64,000 bases of DNA from Streptomyces iakyrus (GCF_000717055.1 NZ_JNXI01000003.1:434001-498000); one strand, 5' to 3'. Positions 42,704 to 51,961 are shown, counted from the first letter of the stretch. The notes: generated by a model from the sequence alone, not told the origin. Program-made: numbers and translations.

Positions 42704-44146
42704 ATGGGGCCAACGCCGAGCGGAGACCCGGGCGAAGGCCCGGCGTCCGCCGCCTGGGAGCTGCTGCTCCCCGCCGCTTCCGCTCCGGCACGCACGCGTG
42801 GCCGTTCCCTTCAGGCGGCGCTGCGCGAGGCGGTCCGCTCGGGCCGGCTCGCGCCGGGCACCCGGCTGCCGTCGAGCCGGGATCTCGCGGCGGACCTGGG
42901 GGTGTCGCGCGGGCTGGTCACGGAGGCCTACGAGCAGCTGACGGCCGAGGGATACCTGCGCAGCGGCCGGGGTTCGGGCACCTGGGTGGGCGCGGCGGTC
43001 CGCGCGGCGGAGCCACGGGCGCACGATCTCGCTCCGCGCTCGCCCGGCGCCCGCGCGGACTTCGTGCCCGGGACGCCGGACCTGGCGCTGTTCCCGCGCG
43101 CCGCGTGGGCCGCCGCGCACCGCGGTGTCCTGGCGGACCTGCCGCATCGAGAGCTGGGCTACCCCGACCCACGCGGGCTGCCGCGGCTGCGTACCGCGCT
43201 GGCCGAACTGCTCGCCCGGCGGCGGGGCGTGGTGGCCGACCCGGAGCGGATCGTCGTCGTCTCGGGGGTGGCCCAGGCGACCACCCTGCTCGGGTTCGCG
43301 CTGCACGGGCGCGGGATGCGCGCGGTCGGCGTGGAGGACCCGGGCAGTCCGCAGCACGACGCGCTGTACGCGTCAGCCGGGGTCGCCGTCGTGCCCCTGC
43401 CGGTGGACGACGAGGGCGTGGCCCCGGAGCCACTGCGGGCTTCGGGCGTCCGGGCCGTGGTGACGACTCCGGCCCACCAGTTCCCCACCGGCATCGCCTA
43501 CTCGGCCCGGCGTCGCACCGAGCTGCTGGACTGGGCGCGGTCGGTGGACGGCATCGTTCTGGAGGACGACTACGACGGTGACTTCCGGTACGACCGTGCG
43601 CCGGTCGGCGCGCTCCAGGGCCTCGACCCGGACCACGTGGCCTACACGGGCTCGGTCAGCAAGTCCCTCGTGCCGGGCCTGCGGCTGGGCTGGCTGCTGG
43701 TGCCGGAGTCCTGGTCGGCGGAGGTCGTCGAACGCAAGCGCACCATGGATCTCGGCCACCCGTCCCTCGACCAGGCCCTGTTCGCCCGCTTCCTGGAGCG
43801 CGGTGACTACGACCGTCAGCTGCGCCGCTGCCAGCGCGCCTACCGCGACCGGCGCGACGCGCTGGTCGCCGCCCTGGACGCGCACTTCCCCGGTGCGCAG
43901 GTGTCCGGGATCGCCGCCGGCCTCCATGTGATCGCCACACTGCCGCGGCGGTACGGGCCCGAGGAGCGGTTCCTCGCGCGGGTGGCGGCGGCAGGGGTGG
44001 CGGTGCGCCCCCTGTCGGCCTACGCCCACACGCCGGCCGCGCCCGAGGGGTCCGAAGGGGTTCGGCTCGTCCTGGGCTACGCCCATGTGCCGCCCGCCCG
44101 GATCGCCGCGGGTGTGCGCCTGATGGCCGAGGCCGCGACCGGGTGA
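42704..44146 (+). CDS. MocR/PdxR-type GntR regulator with aminotransferase domain
   Basis: The 480-residue fusion has a GntR winged helix (about residues 30-95; G-T-R-L-P-S-S-R-D-L-A-A-D-L-G-V-S-R), a linker, then a class I aminotransferase-like domain (115-475) with the D-D-Y-D-G-D-F-R-Y motif and the PLP lysine in G-S-V-S-K-S-L-V-P-G. MocR proteins typically regulate PLP synthesis, GABA or taurine metabolism and bind PLP as effector. No pdxST or gab genes neighbour it, so its target is elsewhere or is the alpha/beta-hydrolase or phoD gene flanking it. Confidence 0.93.
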   Translation: MGPTPSGDPGEGPASAAWELLLPAASAPARTRGRSLQAALREAVRSGRLAPGTRLPSSRDLAADLGVSRGLVTEAYEQLTAEGYLRSGRGSGTWVGAAVRAAEPRAHDLAPRSPGARADFVPGTPDLALFPRAAWAAAHRGVLADLPHRELGYPDPRGLPRLRTALAELLARRRGVVADPERIVVVSGVAQATTLLGFALHGRGMRAVGVEDPGSPQHDALYASAGVAVVPLPVDDEGVAPEPLRASGVRAVVTTPAHQFPTGIAYSARRRTELLDWARSVDGIVLEDDYDGDFRYDRAPVGALQGLDPDHVAYTGSVSKSLVPGLRLGWLLVPESWSAEVVERKRTMDLGHPSLDQALFARFLERGDYDRQLRRCQRAYRDRRDALVAALDAHFPGAQVSGIAAGLHVIATLPRRYGPEERFLARVAAAGVAVRPLSAYAHTPAAPEGSEGVRLVLGYAHVPPARIAAGVRLMAEAATG

Positions 44147-44185
44147 GCCGACCGGTTCGCGGGTTCCCTCACCCTGCGGTCAGTT

Positions 44186-44207
44186 GTTCACTTGGGGTTC
44201 GTGTGTG
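44186..44207 (+). promoter_or_regulatory. PHO-box-like direct repeat upstream of phoD
   Basis: Two adjacent 11-nt units, GTTCACTTGGG and GTTCGTGTGTG, match the direct-repeat layout of Streptomyces PHO boxes (G-T-T-C-A-Y-Y-Y-R-G-G per unit); the first is a near-perfect match, the second weaker. They lie 67 bp before the phoD start, where PhoP control is expected. Confidence 0.65.
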
Positions 44208-44273
44208 CGCTGCGACGTCCCAGTAGTTGTGGCTCTGCACACTTGGCCGGATCCCGTCCCTGGAGGCGCATCC

Positions 44274-45836
44274 ATGTCACACCGTCCGTTGCCCGGGCGC
44301 CGTAGCGTCCTGCGTGGTTCCCTCGCGGCGTCGGCCGCCCTGTCCCTGCCCACGGCTCTCGGTGCGGCACCCGCGTTCGCGCGCTCCGGGCGCCCGACGG
44401 CGGGGTGGGGCGTGCAGGCGGGAGACGTGACCTGCGACTCCGGTCTTGTGTGGGTGCGCTCCGACCGGCCCGCCCGGATGATCGTGGAGACCTCGGCGAC
44501 CGAGTCGTTCCGCAACCCGCGCCGGTGGCACGGCCCGCTGCTGGGCCCGAGCAGCGACTTCACCGGCACGACCCGCCTGCGCGGCCTGCCCGCCGGTGAG
44601 CAGATCCACTACCGCGTACTGCTCGCCGACCCGGACGACCCGCGCCGCACGGGAGAGCCGGTGACCGGCACCTTCCGCACGGCGTCCGCCAAGCGCCGCG
44701 ACGGTGTGCGGTTCGTCTGGTCCGGCGACCTGGCCGGACAGGGCTGGGGCATCAACCCGGAGTTCGGCGGCTACCGCATCTACGACGCCATGGGCGCCCT
44801 CGACCCGGACTTCTTCCTGTGCAGCGGCGACAACATCTACGCCGACGGCCCGATCACCGAAACCGTGGCCCTGCCCGACGGCCGCACCTGGCGGAACATC
44901 ACGACCGAGGAGAAGGCGAAGGTCGCCGAGACCCTCGCGGAGTTCCGCGGCAACTTCCGCTACAACCTGCTCGACGAGAACCTGCGGGCCTTCAATGCCC
45001 GGGTCCCGTCCATCGTCCAGTGGGACGACCACGAAGTCACCAACAACTGGTACCCGGGCGAGATCCTCACGGACGCCCGCTACGCCGAGAAGCGCGTCGA
45101 CGTGCTCGCCGCCCGCGCCCGCCAGGCCTTCTCCGAGTACTTCCCCATCTCCACGGTGCGCCGCCCCGGCGGCCGGGTCTACCGCGTGCAGCGCCACGGC
45201 CCGCTGCTGGACGTGTTCGTCCTGGACATGCGCACCTACCGCAACGCGAACTCGCCGGACGACCAGCCCACCGACCCGCAGGGCATCCTCGGCCGGGAGC
45301 AACTGGACTGGCTCAAGCGCGAGCTGTCCCGCTCCCGGGCGGTGTGGAAGGTGATCGCCTCCGACATGCCGATCGGCCTCGTCGTCCCGGACGGCACGAA
45401 CATCGAGGCCGTCGCACAGGGCGACCCGGGCAAGCCGCTCGGCCGCGAACTGCAGATCGCCGAACTGCTGCGGTTCGTCAAGCACCGGCGGATCACGGGC
45501 ACGGTGTGGCTGACGGCCGATGTGCACCACACCTCGGCGCAGCACTACCTGCCGTCGAAGGCCGCCTTCACCGACTTCGAGCCGTTCTGGGAGTTCGTCT
45601 CGGGCCCCCTCAACGCCGGTGCCTTCCCGGCGAACGCGCTCGACGGCACCTTCGGCCCGGACCGCGTGTTCGTGAAGGCACCGACGACCGCCAACGTCTC
45701 CCCCGCCGGCGGCTTCCAGTTCTTCGGCGAAGTCGACATCGACGGCCACAGCGGAGAGCTGACGGTACGTCTGCGGGAGCAGGACGGCACGGTGCTGTTC
45801 ACTCAGACGCTCCAGCCGGGCCTGGTCGGCCAATAG
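44274..45836 (+). CDS. phoD: PhoD-type alkaline phosphatase/phosphodiesterase
   Basis: This 520-residue exported metallo-enzyme releases phosphate from esters outside the cell. It has a Tat signal (R-P-L-P-G-R-R-S-V-L-R-G-S-L, cleavage near residue 35), then an N-terminal Fn3-like domain and a metallophosphatase domain. Metal motifs are G-D-L-A, C-S-G-D-N-I-Y, W-D-D-H-E-V-T-N-N and T-A-D-V-H-H. ATG 44274 has GGAGG 7 nt upstream. The PHO-box-like repeat upstream suggests phosphate starvation control through PhoRP, as for other phoD genes. Typical length. Confidence 0.94.
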   Translation: MSHRPLPGRRSVLRGSLAASAALSLPTALGAAPAFARSGRPTAGWGVQAGDVTCDSGLVWVRSDRPARMIVETSATESFRNPRRWHGPLLGPSSDFTGTTRLRGLPAGEQIHYRVLLADPDDPRRTGEPVTGTFRTASAKRRDGVRFVWSGDLAGQGWGINPEFGGYRIYDAMGALDPDFFLCSGDNIYADGPITETVALPDGRTWRNITTEEKAKVAETLAEFRGNFRYNLLDENLRAFNARVPSIVQWDDHEVTNNWYPGEILTDARYAEKRVDVLAARARQAFSEYFPISTVRRPGGRVYRVQRHGPLLDVFVLDMRTYRNANSPDDQPTDPQGILGREQLDWLKRELSRSRAVWKVIASDMPIGLVVPDGTNIEAVAQGDPGKPLGRELQIAELLRFVKHRRITGTVWLTADVHHTSAQHYLPSKAAFTDFEPFWEFVSGPLNAGAFPANALDGTFGPDRVFVKAPTTANVSPAGGFQFFGEVDIDGHSGELTVRLREQDGTVLFTQTLQPGLVGQ

Positions 45837-45945
45837 GCACGGAACGCACCGTTTGAAGCATGGACGAAAGGGGAAAACTGGCCTCTTTACCCGCCGGTCA
45901 CAATGCGTTCGCGATCACGCAACACCGTTCCGTCACAGTGGGTGC

Positions 45946-47202
45946 ATGACGCGAGAAGTGACTCACCGGACACAGCCCGACGACAACTGCCGCCCCGCCA
46001 CCTCGTGGCGGCGGGCCACAGCGGCGTTCCACGCCTGGCGGACACGGCGCCAGGAACACGCGCCGCCGACGAGTGATACCGGGTCCCCGGCACCGGAAGC
46101 GGTGCCGGGGGCGAACACCCTGTGGCGGATGCGGACCACGGTTCAGGACGAGCCGGGGTCGCTGGCGGCGCTGTGCGGCGCCCTGGCCGGGCAGCGTGTC
46201 GACATCCTCAGCCTGCAGACGCACCCGCTGGCGCAGGGCACGGTCGACGAGTTCCTGCTGCGGGGCCCAGCCACCCTGCCGGCGTCCGCGATCACCACGG
46301 CCGTCGAGTCGGCCGGTGGCGCCGACACCTGGATCGAGCGGGCCGACGCCCACGACCTCGTGGACGCGCCGACCCGGGTCCTCGGCCTCGCCGCCCGCAC
46401 GGCCCTGGACGCGGCGGAACTGCCGCTGGCCCTGCGGCAGTTGCTGGGGCGGTGCACGATCCGGTCCCAGCCGGCGGCGGCAGGTGGCGGCCGGGCGCCG
46501 GGCGGACTTCCGGTGGAGGGGGCCCTCGGCGACACGGTGATGCGGCTGCGCGCCCCGGAAGGCGGAGTGATCACCGTGGAGCGGCCGTACCTGCCGTTCA
46601 CCCCGACCGAGTTCGCCCGGGCCAGGGCTCTGGTGGAACTGGACGCCCGGCTCGGACCGCGCCTGCCGCACGGACGGGACGTGCTCACGCTCGCCGAGGG
46701 CAGCGACATCACCGTGCGGCGGGCCGACACCCGTGACCTCGAAGCGGCCAGGGCGATGCACGAGCGGTGCTCAGACCGCACGCTGAAGCTGCGCTACCAC
46801 GGGCCGGTCGGTGACGCCGACCGGTATCTCAACCACCTGCTCAGCCCGCGCTACGGCCGCACGCTCGCCGTGCAGACGGCCTCCGGGCGGATCGTCGGGC
46901 TCGGTCACCTCCTGTGGGACGGCGACGAGACGGAGGTCGCGCTGCTTGTCGAGGACGCGTGGCAGCGGCGGGGGGTCGGGGCGGAGTTGCTGCGCAGGCT
47001 GGTCGGGTTGGCCGTCGATGCCGGGTGCTCGAGTGTGTACGCCGTGACGCAGGCGTCCAACACGGGGATGGTCGCGGCGATGCGGGGGCTCGGGCTTCCT
47101 CTCGACTATCAGGTCGAGGAAGGGACGCTGGTCATCACGGCGAGGCTGGGTGAGCCCGTCGCCTCGACCACGGGTGAGCTGGGGAGTGCCTCAGCGCCGT
47201 AG
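45946..47202 (+). CDS. ACT-domain and GNAT acetyltransferase fusion protein
   Basis: The 418-residue protein has an N-terminal polar leader (1-60), an ACT-like domain (about 62-130: R-T-T-V-Q-D-E-P-G-S-L-A-A-L-C-G-A-L-A), a middle segment of about 100 residues of unknown fold, and a C-terminal GNAT domain (about 265-400; V-A-L-L-V-E-D-A-W-Q-R-R-G-V-G-A-E-L-L-R-R-L). ACT domains bind amino acids, so the acetyltransferase may be allosterically controlled by one. Its stop overlaps by 12 nt the stop of the convergent PLP enzyme. Partner and substrate unknown. Confidence 0.88.
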   Translation: MTREVTHRTQPDDNCRPATSWRRATAAFHAWRTRRQEHAPPTSDTGSPAPEAVPGANTLWRMRTTVQDEPGSLAALCGALAGQRVDILSLQTHPLAQGTVDEFLLRGPATLPASAITTAVESAGGADTWIERADAHDLVDAPTRVLGLAARTALDAAELPLALRQLLGRCTIRSQPAAAGGGRAPGGLPVEGALGDTVMRLRAPEGGVITVERPYLPFTPTEFARARALVELDARLGPRLPHGRDVLTLAEGSDITVRRADTRDLEAARAMHERCSDRTLKLRYHGPVGDADRYLNHLLSPRYGRTLAVQTASGRIVGLGHLLWDGDETEVALLVEDAWQRRGVGAELLRRLVGLAVDAGCSSVYAVTQASNTGMVAAMRGLGLPLDYQVEEGTLVITARLGEPVASTTGELGSASAP

Positions 47203-48435
47203 GGGCGCACGTCCGTCTGCGAGTGCGGGTTCGTTGTGGTGGGTCGCGCAGTTCCCCGCGCCCCTTTCGGGGCGCCCGAGCGCCTGGTCGAGGTCCGACC
47301 ACAGGTCCTCGACGTCCTCCAGGCCCACCGACATGCGCAGGAGCTGGTCGCTCACTCCGGCTCCCCTGCGGTCGTCCGCGTCGACGATGCGGTGGCTGAT
47401 GGACGCCGGGTGCTGGATGAGGGTGTCGACGCTGCCGAGGCTGACGGCCGGGGTGATCAGGCGGACGCCGGCAATGACCTCGTGCGGGTCGCCGTACACC
47501 TCGAAGGCGACCATGGCGCCGCCGATGCGCGGGTAGTGCACACGCGCCACCCGCGGGTCGGCGGCGAGGCGGCGGGCCAGGTCGGCCGCCGTGGCGGAGG
47601 CCGCCCGGACCCGGACGGGCAGGGTGGACAGACCGCGCAGCAGCAGGTAACCGGCCAGCGGGTGCAGGACGCCGCCCGTGGCGAAGCGCACCTGGCGCAG
47701 CCGGCCCGCGAGTTCCTCGTCGCAGGCGACCACGCCCGCCAGGACGTCGCCGTGGCCGCCGAGGTACTTGGTGGCGCTGTGCAGCACCAGCCGCGCGCCC
47801 TGCTCGGCGGGGCGCTGGAGGACGGGTGTGGCGAAGGTGTTGTCCACGAGCAGCGGCACCGAGCCGCAGGCGTGCGCGACGGCTCGCAGGTCGACCTCGG
47901 CGAGGGTGGGGTTGGCCGGTGACTCGACGATGACCAGGCCGGTGTCCGGGCGCAGCGCGTCGGCGACACCCGCGGGGCCGGTCCAGGTCACCTCCGAGCC
48001 CAGCAGCCCGGCGGTCAGCAGGTGGTCGCTGCAACCGTAGAGGGGGCGCACGGCGACGACGTGCCGCAGGCCCATCGAGCCGCGGACGAGGAGGACGGCG
48101 CTGAGCGCCGCCATGCCGCTGGCGAACGCCACCGCCGCCTCGGTGCCTTCGAGACGGGCCAGGGCCGTCTCGAAGCGGGCGACGGTCGGGTTGCCCAGCC
48201 GCCCGTAGACGGGCGGGCCGTCCGGCTCGGCGCCGGTGGTGGCGAACGCGTCGATGCGGGCCGCCTCGCCGCGGCTGTCGTACGACGGGTAAGTGGTGGA
48301 CAGGTCGATCGGCGGGGCGTGCAGACCCTGCCGGGCGAGGTCGTCCCGCCCGGCGTGCACGGCCTCGGTGGCGAGGGCTCGCGGTGCGGTGCGGACGCCG
48401 TCGTGGGCGCGCGTTGTCGTTGTGTCCATGTCCAT
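47191..48435 (-). CDS. Trans-sulfuration-family PLP enzyme (cystathionine gamma-synthase/lyase-like)
   Basis: This 414-residue PLP enzyme of the Cys/Met metabolism family has [22 protein letters not shown] and the PLP lysine in [11 protein letters not shown]. It resembles cystathionine gamma-synthases and methionine gamma-lyases; which reaction is not certain. The final residues ([15 protein letters not shown] onward) are encoded by the dispersed repeat, so the natural end of the enzyme (near D-Q-A-L-G) is followed by an acquired tail. ATG 48435 was chosen; 48429 is also possible. Divergent from an Lrp regulator that probably controls it. Confidence 0.9.
   Translation of the reverse strand: MDMDTTTTRAHDGVRTAPRALATEAVHAGRDDLARQGLHAPPIDLSTTYPSYDSRGEAARIDAFATTGAEPDGPPVYGRLGNPTVARFETALARLEGTEAAVAFASGMAALSAVLLVRGSMGLRHVVAVRPLYGCSDHLLTAGLLGSEVTWTGPAGVADALRPDTGLVIVESPANPTLAEVDLRAVAHACGSVPLLVDNTFATPVLQRPAEQGARLVLHSATKYLGGHGDVLAGVVACDEELAGRLRQVRFATGGVLHPLAGYLLLRGLSTLPVRVRAASATAADLARRLAADPRVARVHYPRIGGAMVAFEVYGDPHEVIAGVRLITPAVSLGSVDTLIQHPASISHRIVDADDRRGAGVSDQLLRMSVGLEDVEDLWSDLDQALGRPERGAGNCATHHNEPALADGRAPLRR
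47221..47275. repeat. Dispersed repeat, copy 2, inside the 3' end of the PLP-enzyme gene
   Basis: The element shares with 5979-6033 a GAGTGCGGGT block and a 24-nt block at the same distance, then a GCGCCCC-TTTC-GGGGCGC hairpin (47258-47275) that may also terminate the convergent genes. It is translated on the minus strand as the last part of the PLP enzyme. Confidence 0.85.
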
Positions 48436-48496
48436 GGTCGGCAAGGGTGAACATCGACCGGGCTGCCGGATGAGAATCCCGTGCTACGTTCGGCCG

Positions 48497-48988
48497 ATGG
48501 CTGAATCTGTCGTACTGGATCCGGTGGATCTCCATTTGCTGCGGCTGTTGCAGAACGACGCCCGGGCGACGTACCGGGATCTCGCCGCGCAGGTCGGGGT
48601 GGCGCCGTCGACCTGTCTGGACCGGGTGACACGGCTGCGCCGCTCGGGCGTGATCCTCGGGCACCGGCTGGAGCTGGATCCGGCCAAGCTGGGGCGCGGA
48701 CTCGAAGCCCTGCTGTCGGTGCAGGTCAGGCCGCACCGACGGGAGCTGGTGGGGCCGTTCGTGGAACGGATCCGGGCCCTGCCGGAGTCGCGGACGGTCT
48801 TCCACCTGACCGGCCCGGACGACTATCTGGTCCATGTCGCGGTTGCCGACATGGCCGATCTTCAGCGGCTGGTGCTGGACGAGTTCACGTCGCAACGGGA
48901 GGTGGCGCGGGTGGAGACCCGGCTGATCTTCCAGCAGTGGGAGTGCGGGCCGCTGCTGCCGCCTTCGCCCTCGGCTCAATACGCGTGA
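48497..48988 (+). CDS. Lrp/AsnC-family transcriptional regulator
   Basis: This 163-residue regulator has a helix-turn-helix (residues 10-55; V-D-L-H-L-L-R-L-L-Q-N-D-A-R-A-T-Y-R-D-L-A-A-Q-V-G-V) and a RAM ligand-binding domain (about 65-150). It is divergent from the trans-sulfuration enzyme, with a 61-bp gap, the usual arrangement of an Lrp regulator and its methionine or cysteine catabolic target. It probably responds to an amino acid. Confidence 0.92.
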   Translation: MAESVVLDPVDLHLLRLLQNDARATYRDLAAQVGVAPSTCLDRVTRLRRSGVILGHRLELDPAKLGRGLEALLSVQVRPHRRELVGPFVERIRALPESRTVFHLTGPDDYLVHVAVADMADLQRLVLDEFTSQREVARVETRLIFQQWECGPLLPPSPSAQYA

Positions 48989-49019
48989 CGTGTGGGGTCC
49001 GTCGTACGAGGATGGCCGC

Positions 49020-50711
49020 ATGTCTGAGATCAAGAGCCAGCTGCCCCGCGAGGTCGCCGACGCGTACGTCGACGAGCTCGTCGCCCTCGACCCGATCACC
49101 GGCACCTTCCTCGGCGACAAGGAGAGTTCGAGCAGGCTGCCCGACACCTCGCCCGCGGGCCAGGAGGCACTCGCGGAGCTGGCACGCCGGACGCTGGCCC
49201 GGCTGGACGAGGCCGAGCGGCTGCCCGGCGCGGACAGCGACATCGAGCGCCGGTGCGCGCGGCTCCTGCGCGAGCGGCTGGGCGCCGAACTGGCGGTACA
49301 CGAGGCCGACGAGAGCCTGCGGTCCGTCAGCAACCTGAGCTCCATCGCCCACGCGGTGCGGCAGGTGTTCACCGTGACGCCGGCGCAGTCGGAGGAGGAC
49401 TGGACGGCGATCGCCGAGCGGCTGCGCGGCGTCCCGGCCGCGCTGGAGGGCTACCGGGAGTCCCTGGCGCTCGGTCTTGAGCGGAAGCTCTACGGCGGGC
49501 CGCGGGCCACGGCCACGTTCGTGCAGCAGCTGGGCGAGTGGGCCGACGCGGACGGCGAGGGCCACGGCTGGTTCGAGCAGTACGCGGCGGCCGGCCCCGA
49601 GGCGCTGCGGTCCGAGCTGGACGCCGCCGCCCGCTCGGCCACCGAGGCCGTCGTCCGGCTGCGCGACTGGATGCGGGACGTGTACGCCCCGGCGATCGAG
49701 GGCGCGCCGGACGTGGTGGGCCGGGAGCGGTACGCGCGCTGGGTGCGCTACTTCAACGGCACGGACCTCGACCTGGACGAGGCGTACGCCTACGGCTGGT
49801 CCGAGTACCACCGCCTCCTCGGCGAGATGAAGGCCGAGGCCGAGAAGATCCTGCCCGGGGCCGGCACCCCGTGGGAGGCGCTGGCCCACCTCGACGCGCA
49901 GGGCACGCACATCGAGGGCGTCGACGAGGTCCGCGACTGGCTGCAGAGCCTCATGGACGAGGCGATGGACGCCCTCGACGGCACCCACTTCGACCTGGCC
50001 GAGCGGGTGCGCCGGGTGGAGTCCCGCATCGCCCCTCCGGGCAGTGCCGCGGCTCCCTACTACACGCCCCCGTCGGACGACTTCTCGCGCCCGGGCTGCA
50101 CCTGGCTGCCCACCATGGGCGAGACGCGCTTCCCGGTCTACGACCTGGTGTCGACCTGGTACCACGAGGGCGTGCCCGGCCACCACCTCCAGCTGGCCCA
50201 GTGGAAGCACGTGGCGCAGAACCTCTCCCGCTACCAGGCGAGCGTCGGCATGGTCAGCGCCAACGCCGAGGGCTGGGCCCTGTACGCGGAGCGGCTGATG
50301 GACGAACTGGGCTTCCTGACCGACCCGGAGCGGCGGCTCGGCTATCTGGACGCCCAGATGATGCGGGCGGTGCGCGTCATCATCGACATCGGCATGCACC
50401 TGGAGCTGACGATCCCGGACGACTCGCCCTTCCACCCCGGCGAGCGCTGGACGGCCGAGCTGGCGCAGGAGTTCTTCGGCTCGCACAGCAGCCGGCCGGC
50501 GGACTTCGTGGAGAGCGAGCTGACCCGCTACCTGTCCATGCCGGGCCAGGCCATCGGCTACAAGCTCGGCGAACGGGCCTGGCTGCTGGGCCGCGAGAAC
50601 GCCCGTGCCCGGCACGGCGACGCCTTCGACCCGAAGGCGTGGCACATGGCCGCCCTGTCCCAGGGGTCGCTCGGCCTGGACGACCTGGTGGACGAACTGT
50701 CACAGCTGTAG
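49020..50711 (+). CDS. DUF885 family zinc metallopeptidase-like protein
   Basis: This 563-residue helical protein has the HE-x-x-x-HH motif H382-E-G-V-P-G-H-H and a downstream glutamate in N-A-E-G-W-A-L-Y-A-E, which fit a zinc gluzincin-like fold, as in the DUF885 family of predicted carboxypeptidase-like proteins. A W-L-P-T-M-G-E and H-S-S-R-P-A-D block is typical. No signal peptide. A family-level metallopeptidase role is inferred; the substrate is unknown. Confidence 0.88.
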   Translation: MSEIKSQLPREVADAYVDELVALDPITGTFLGDKESSSRLPDTSPAGQEALAELARRTLARLDEAERLPGADSDIERRCARLLRERLGAELAVHEADESLRSVSNLSSIAHAVRQVFTVTPAQSEEDWTAIAERLRGVPAALEGYRESLALGLERKLYGGPRATATFVQQLGEWADADGEGHGWFEQYAAAGPEALRSELDAAARSATEAVVRLRDWMRDVYAPAIEGAPDVVGRERYARWVRYFNGTDLDLDEAYAYGWSEYHRLLGEMKAEAEKILPGAGTPWEALAHLDAQGTHIEGVDEVRDWLQSLMDEAMDALDGTHFDLAERVRRVESRIAPPGSAAAPYYTPPSDDFSRPGCTWLPTMGETRFPVYDLVSTWYHEGVPGHHLQLAQWKHVAQNLSRYQASVGMVSANAEGWALYAERLMDELGFLTDPERRLGYLDAQMMRAVRVIIDIGMHLELTIPDDSPFHPGERWTAELAQEFFGSHSSRPADFVESELTRYLSMPGQAIGYKLGERAWLLGRENARARHGDAFDPKAWHMAALSQGSLGLDDLVDELSQL

Positions 50712-50780
50712 GCGAGGCGCAGCCTAGGCTGCGTCGGCGGGGCGCCGGTGTCGCGGAGCCAGGATGCAGGCGCTCTGCGA

Positions 50781-50847
50781 GGCGTCGCCACCGCGGCGCC
50801 AGGAGCCAGACGCGTCCGCGGGGGCGTCGCTACCGCGGCGCCAGGAG
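50781..50847. repeat. 42-bp-spaced direct repeat at the 3' end of the Imm21-like gene
   Basis: GGCGTCGC(C/T)ACCGCGGCGCCAG-type 25-mers occur at 50781-50805 and 50823-50847, one mismatch apart. The second copy contains the stop codon of the Imm21-like gene; in the first copy the stop is TGG. It looks like a short duplication of the gene's end. Confidence 0.65.
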
Positions 50848-51348
50848 GCGCAGCTCGATCAGGTCCAGCCAGGTCTCCGGGCCCGGCTGGACCCGTGCCG
50901 CGCGGACCGCGTATCTGCCGGGTTCCAGGGCCACCCGGACCTGGTCGGTGTCCGCGAGGCCCGTCCCGGGCCAGGCCGCGTCGAAGAGGCGGACGGGCCC
51001 GGGCACCTTCCAGGTCGTCTCCGGCCCCCACTCCGCCGCGGCGGTCGCCGACGGGACACTCGCCAGCAGTTCGTGCTCGGAGTCGGCGGCGCACCACCGG
51101 ACGAACATGCCCCGGTCGGGCAGGTAGGCGGTCGAGGCGGGCTCGTCACCCAGGACCAGCGCGGTGCAGTCGCCGACCGGGAGGAGGCCGACGTCGCCGT
51201 CCACCTCGCAGGCCCGGTCGTAGTCCGAGGCCGTCTCCTCGCCGTCGGCGCCCGCCCAGAACGGCAGGACGGTCTCCGGTACCGCAATCAGCGGCCCGCC
51301 GCCCGACTCCACCCATTCCACTGCGCCCGGCTCCGCGTATCGCACCAT
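50830..51348 (-). CDS. Imm21-family immunity protein-like
   Basis: The 172-residue protein, from memory, fits the Imm21 family: W-V-E-S-G-G-G-P-L-I near the start, D-Y-D-R-A-C-E-V-D-G, L-V-L-G-D-E-P-A-S-T-A-Y and R-W-C-A-A-D-S-E-H-E-L-L. Such proteins neutralise polymorphic toxins in toxin-immunity loci. No toxin gene lies nearby; upstream is the DUF885 gene and downstream (minus strand) the rhodanese. It is likely an orphan immunity protein. Start ATG 51348 is chosen over 51381. Confidence 0.75.
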   Translation of the reverse strand: MVRYAEPGAVEWVESGGGPLIAVPETVLPFWAGADGEETASDYDRACEVDGDVGLLPVGDCTALVLGDEPASTAYLPDRGMFVRWCAADSEHELLASVPSATAAAEWGPETTWKVPGPVRLFDAAWPGTGLADTDQVRVALEPGRYAVRAARVQPGPETWLDLIELRLLAPR

Positions 51349-51393
51349 GGCGCAAGAACCTACAGGGTCAACTCGCGGCAAAAGATCGGGGGT

Positions 51394-51867
51394 TCAGCAG
51401 CCGCAGTCAGCGGCGTCCACGGGTGCCGTCAGCGGGTCCGGGGCCCGGCGCTCGCGCCCCTGCCAGGTCTCGAACGCCAGGCCCTCGCGGACCCAGTACT
51501 CGAAGCCGCCGAGCATCTCCTTGACCCGGTAACCGAGTTCGGCGAGGGCGAGGGCCGCGCGGGCGGCGCCGTTGCAGCCGGGGCCCCAGCAGTACGTCAC
51601 GACCGGCACCGACCGGTCCAGGAGGTGCCCGGCCTGCTCGGGCACGAGCGCGGTCGGCAGGTGGAGCGCGCCGGGGATGTGGCCCTGGTCCCAGGCCTCG
51701 GTGGAGCGCGAGTCGACGAGGACGAACCCGGGGTCGCCACCGGCGCCGAGTGCGGCGGCGACGTCGGACACGTCGGTGTGGAAGGCGAGACCGGCACGGA
51801 AGTGGGAGGCGGCCTCGGCGGGAGCGGCGGGGGCGACGCGCAGGACGGGGTTCACGGTGGTGGTCAT
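51394..51867 (-). CDS. Rhodanese-domain sulfurtransferase
   Basis: The 157-residue single rhodanese domain has D-S-R-S-T-E-A-W-D-Q-G-H-I-P-G-A-L-H-L and an active-site cysteine in T-Y-C-W-G-P-G-C-N-G. The loop is longer than six residues and has a second cysteine. It ends C-G-C. It would transfer sulfane sulfur, perhaps linked to sulfur metabolism, near the trans-sulfuration enzyme. Divergent from an Lrp regulator at 51962, which may regulate it. No signal peptide. Confidence 0.87.
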   Translation of the reverse strand: MTTTVNPVLRVAPAAPAEAASHFRAGLAFHTDVSDVAAALGAGGDPGFVLVDSRSTEAWDQGHIPGALHLPTALVPEQAGHLLDRSVPVVTYCWGPGCNGAARAALALAELGYRVKEMLGGFEYWVREGLAFETWQGRERRAPDPLTAPVDAADCGC

Positions 51868-51961
51868 GGGAGAGAAGCTACGGGCGCCGGCCTCCTCCCT
51901 GAAGTGACGATCCCCGGTGCTCCGCTTGATCCGCCGGGGATTCCCCTGCTATTCCTCGGGC

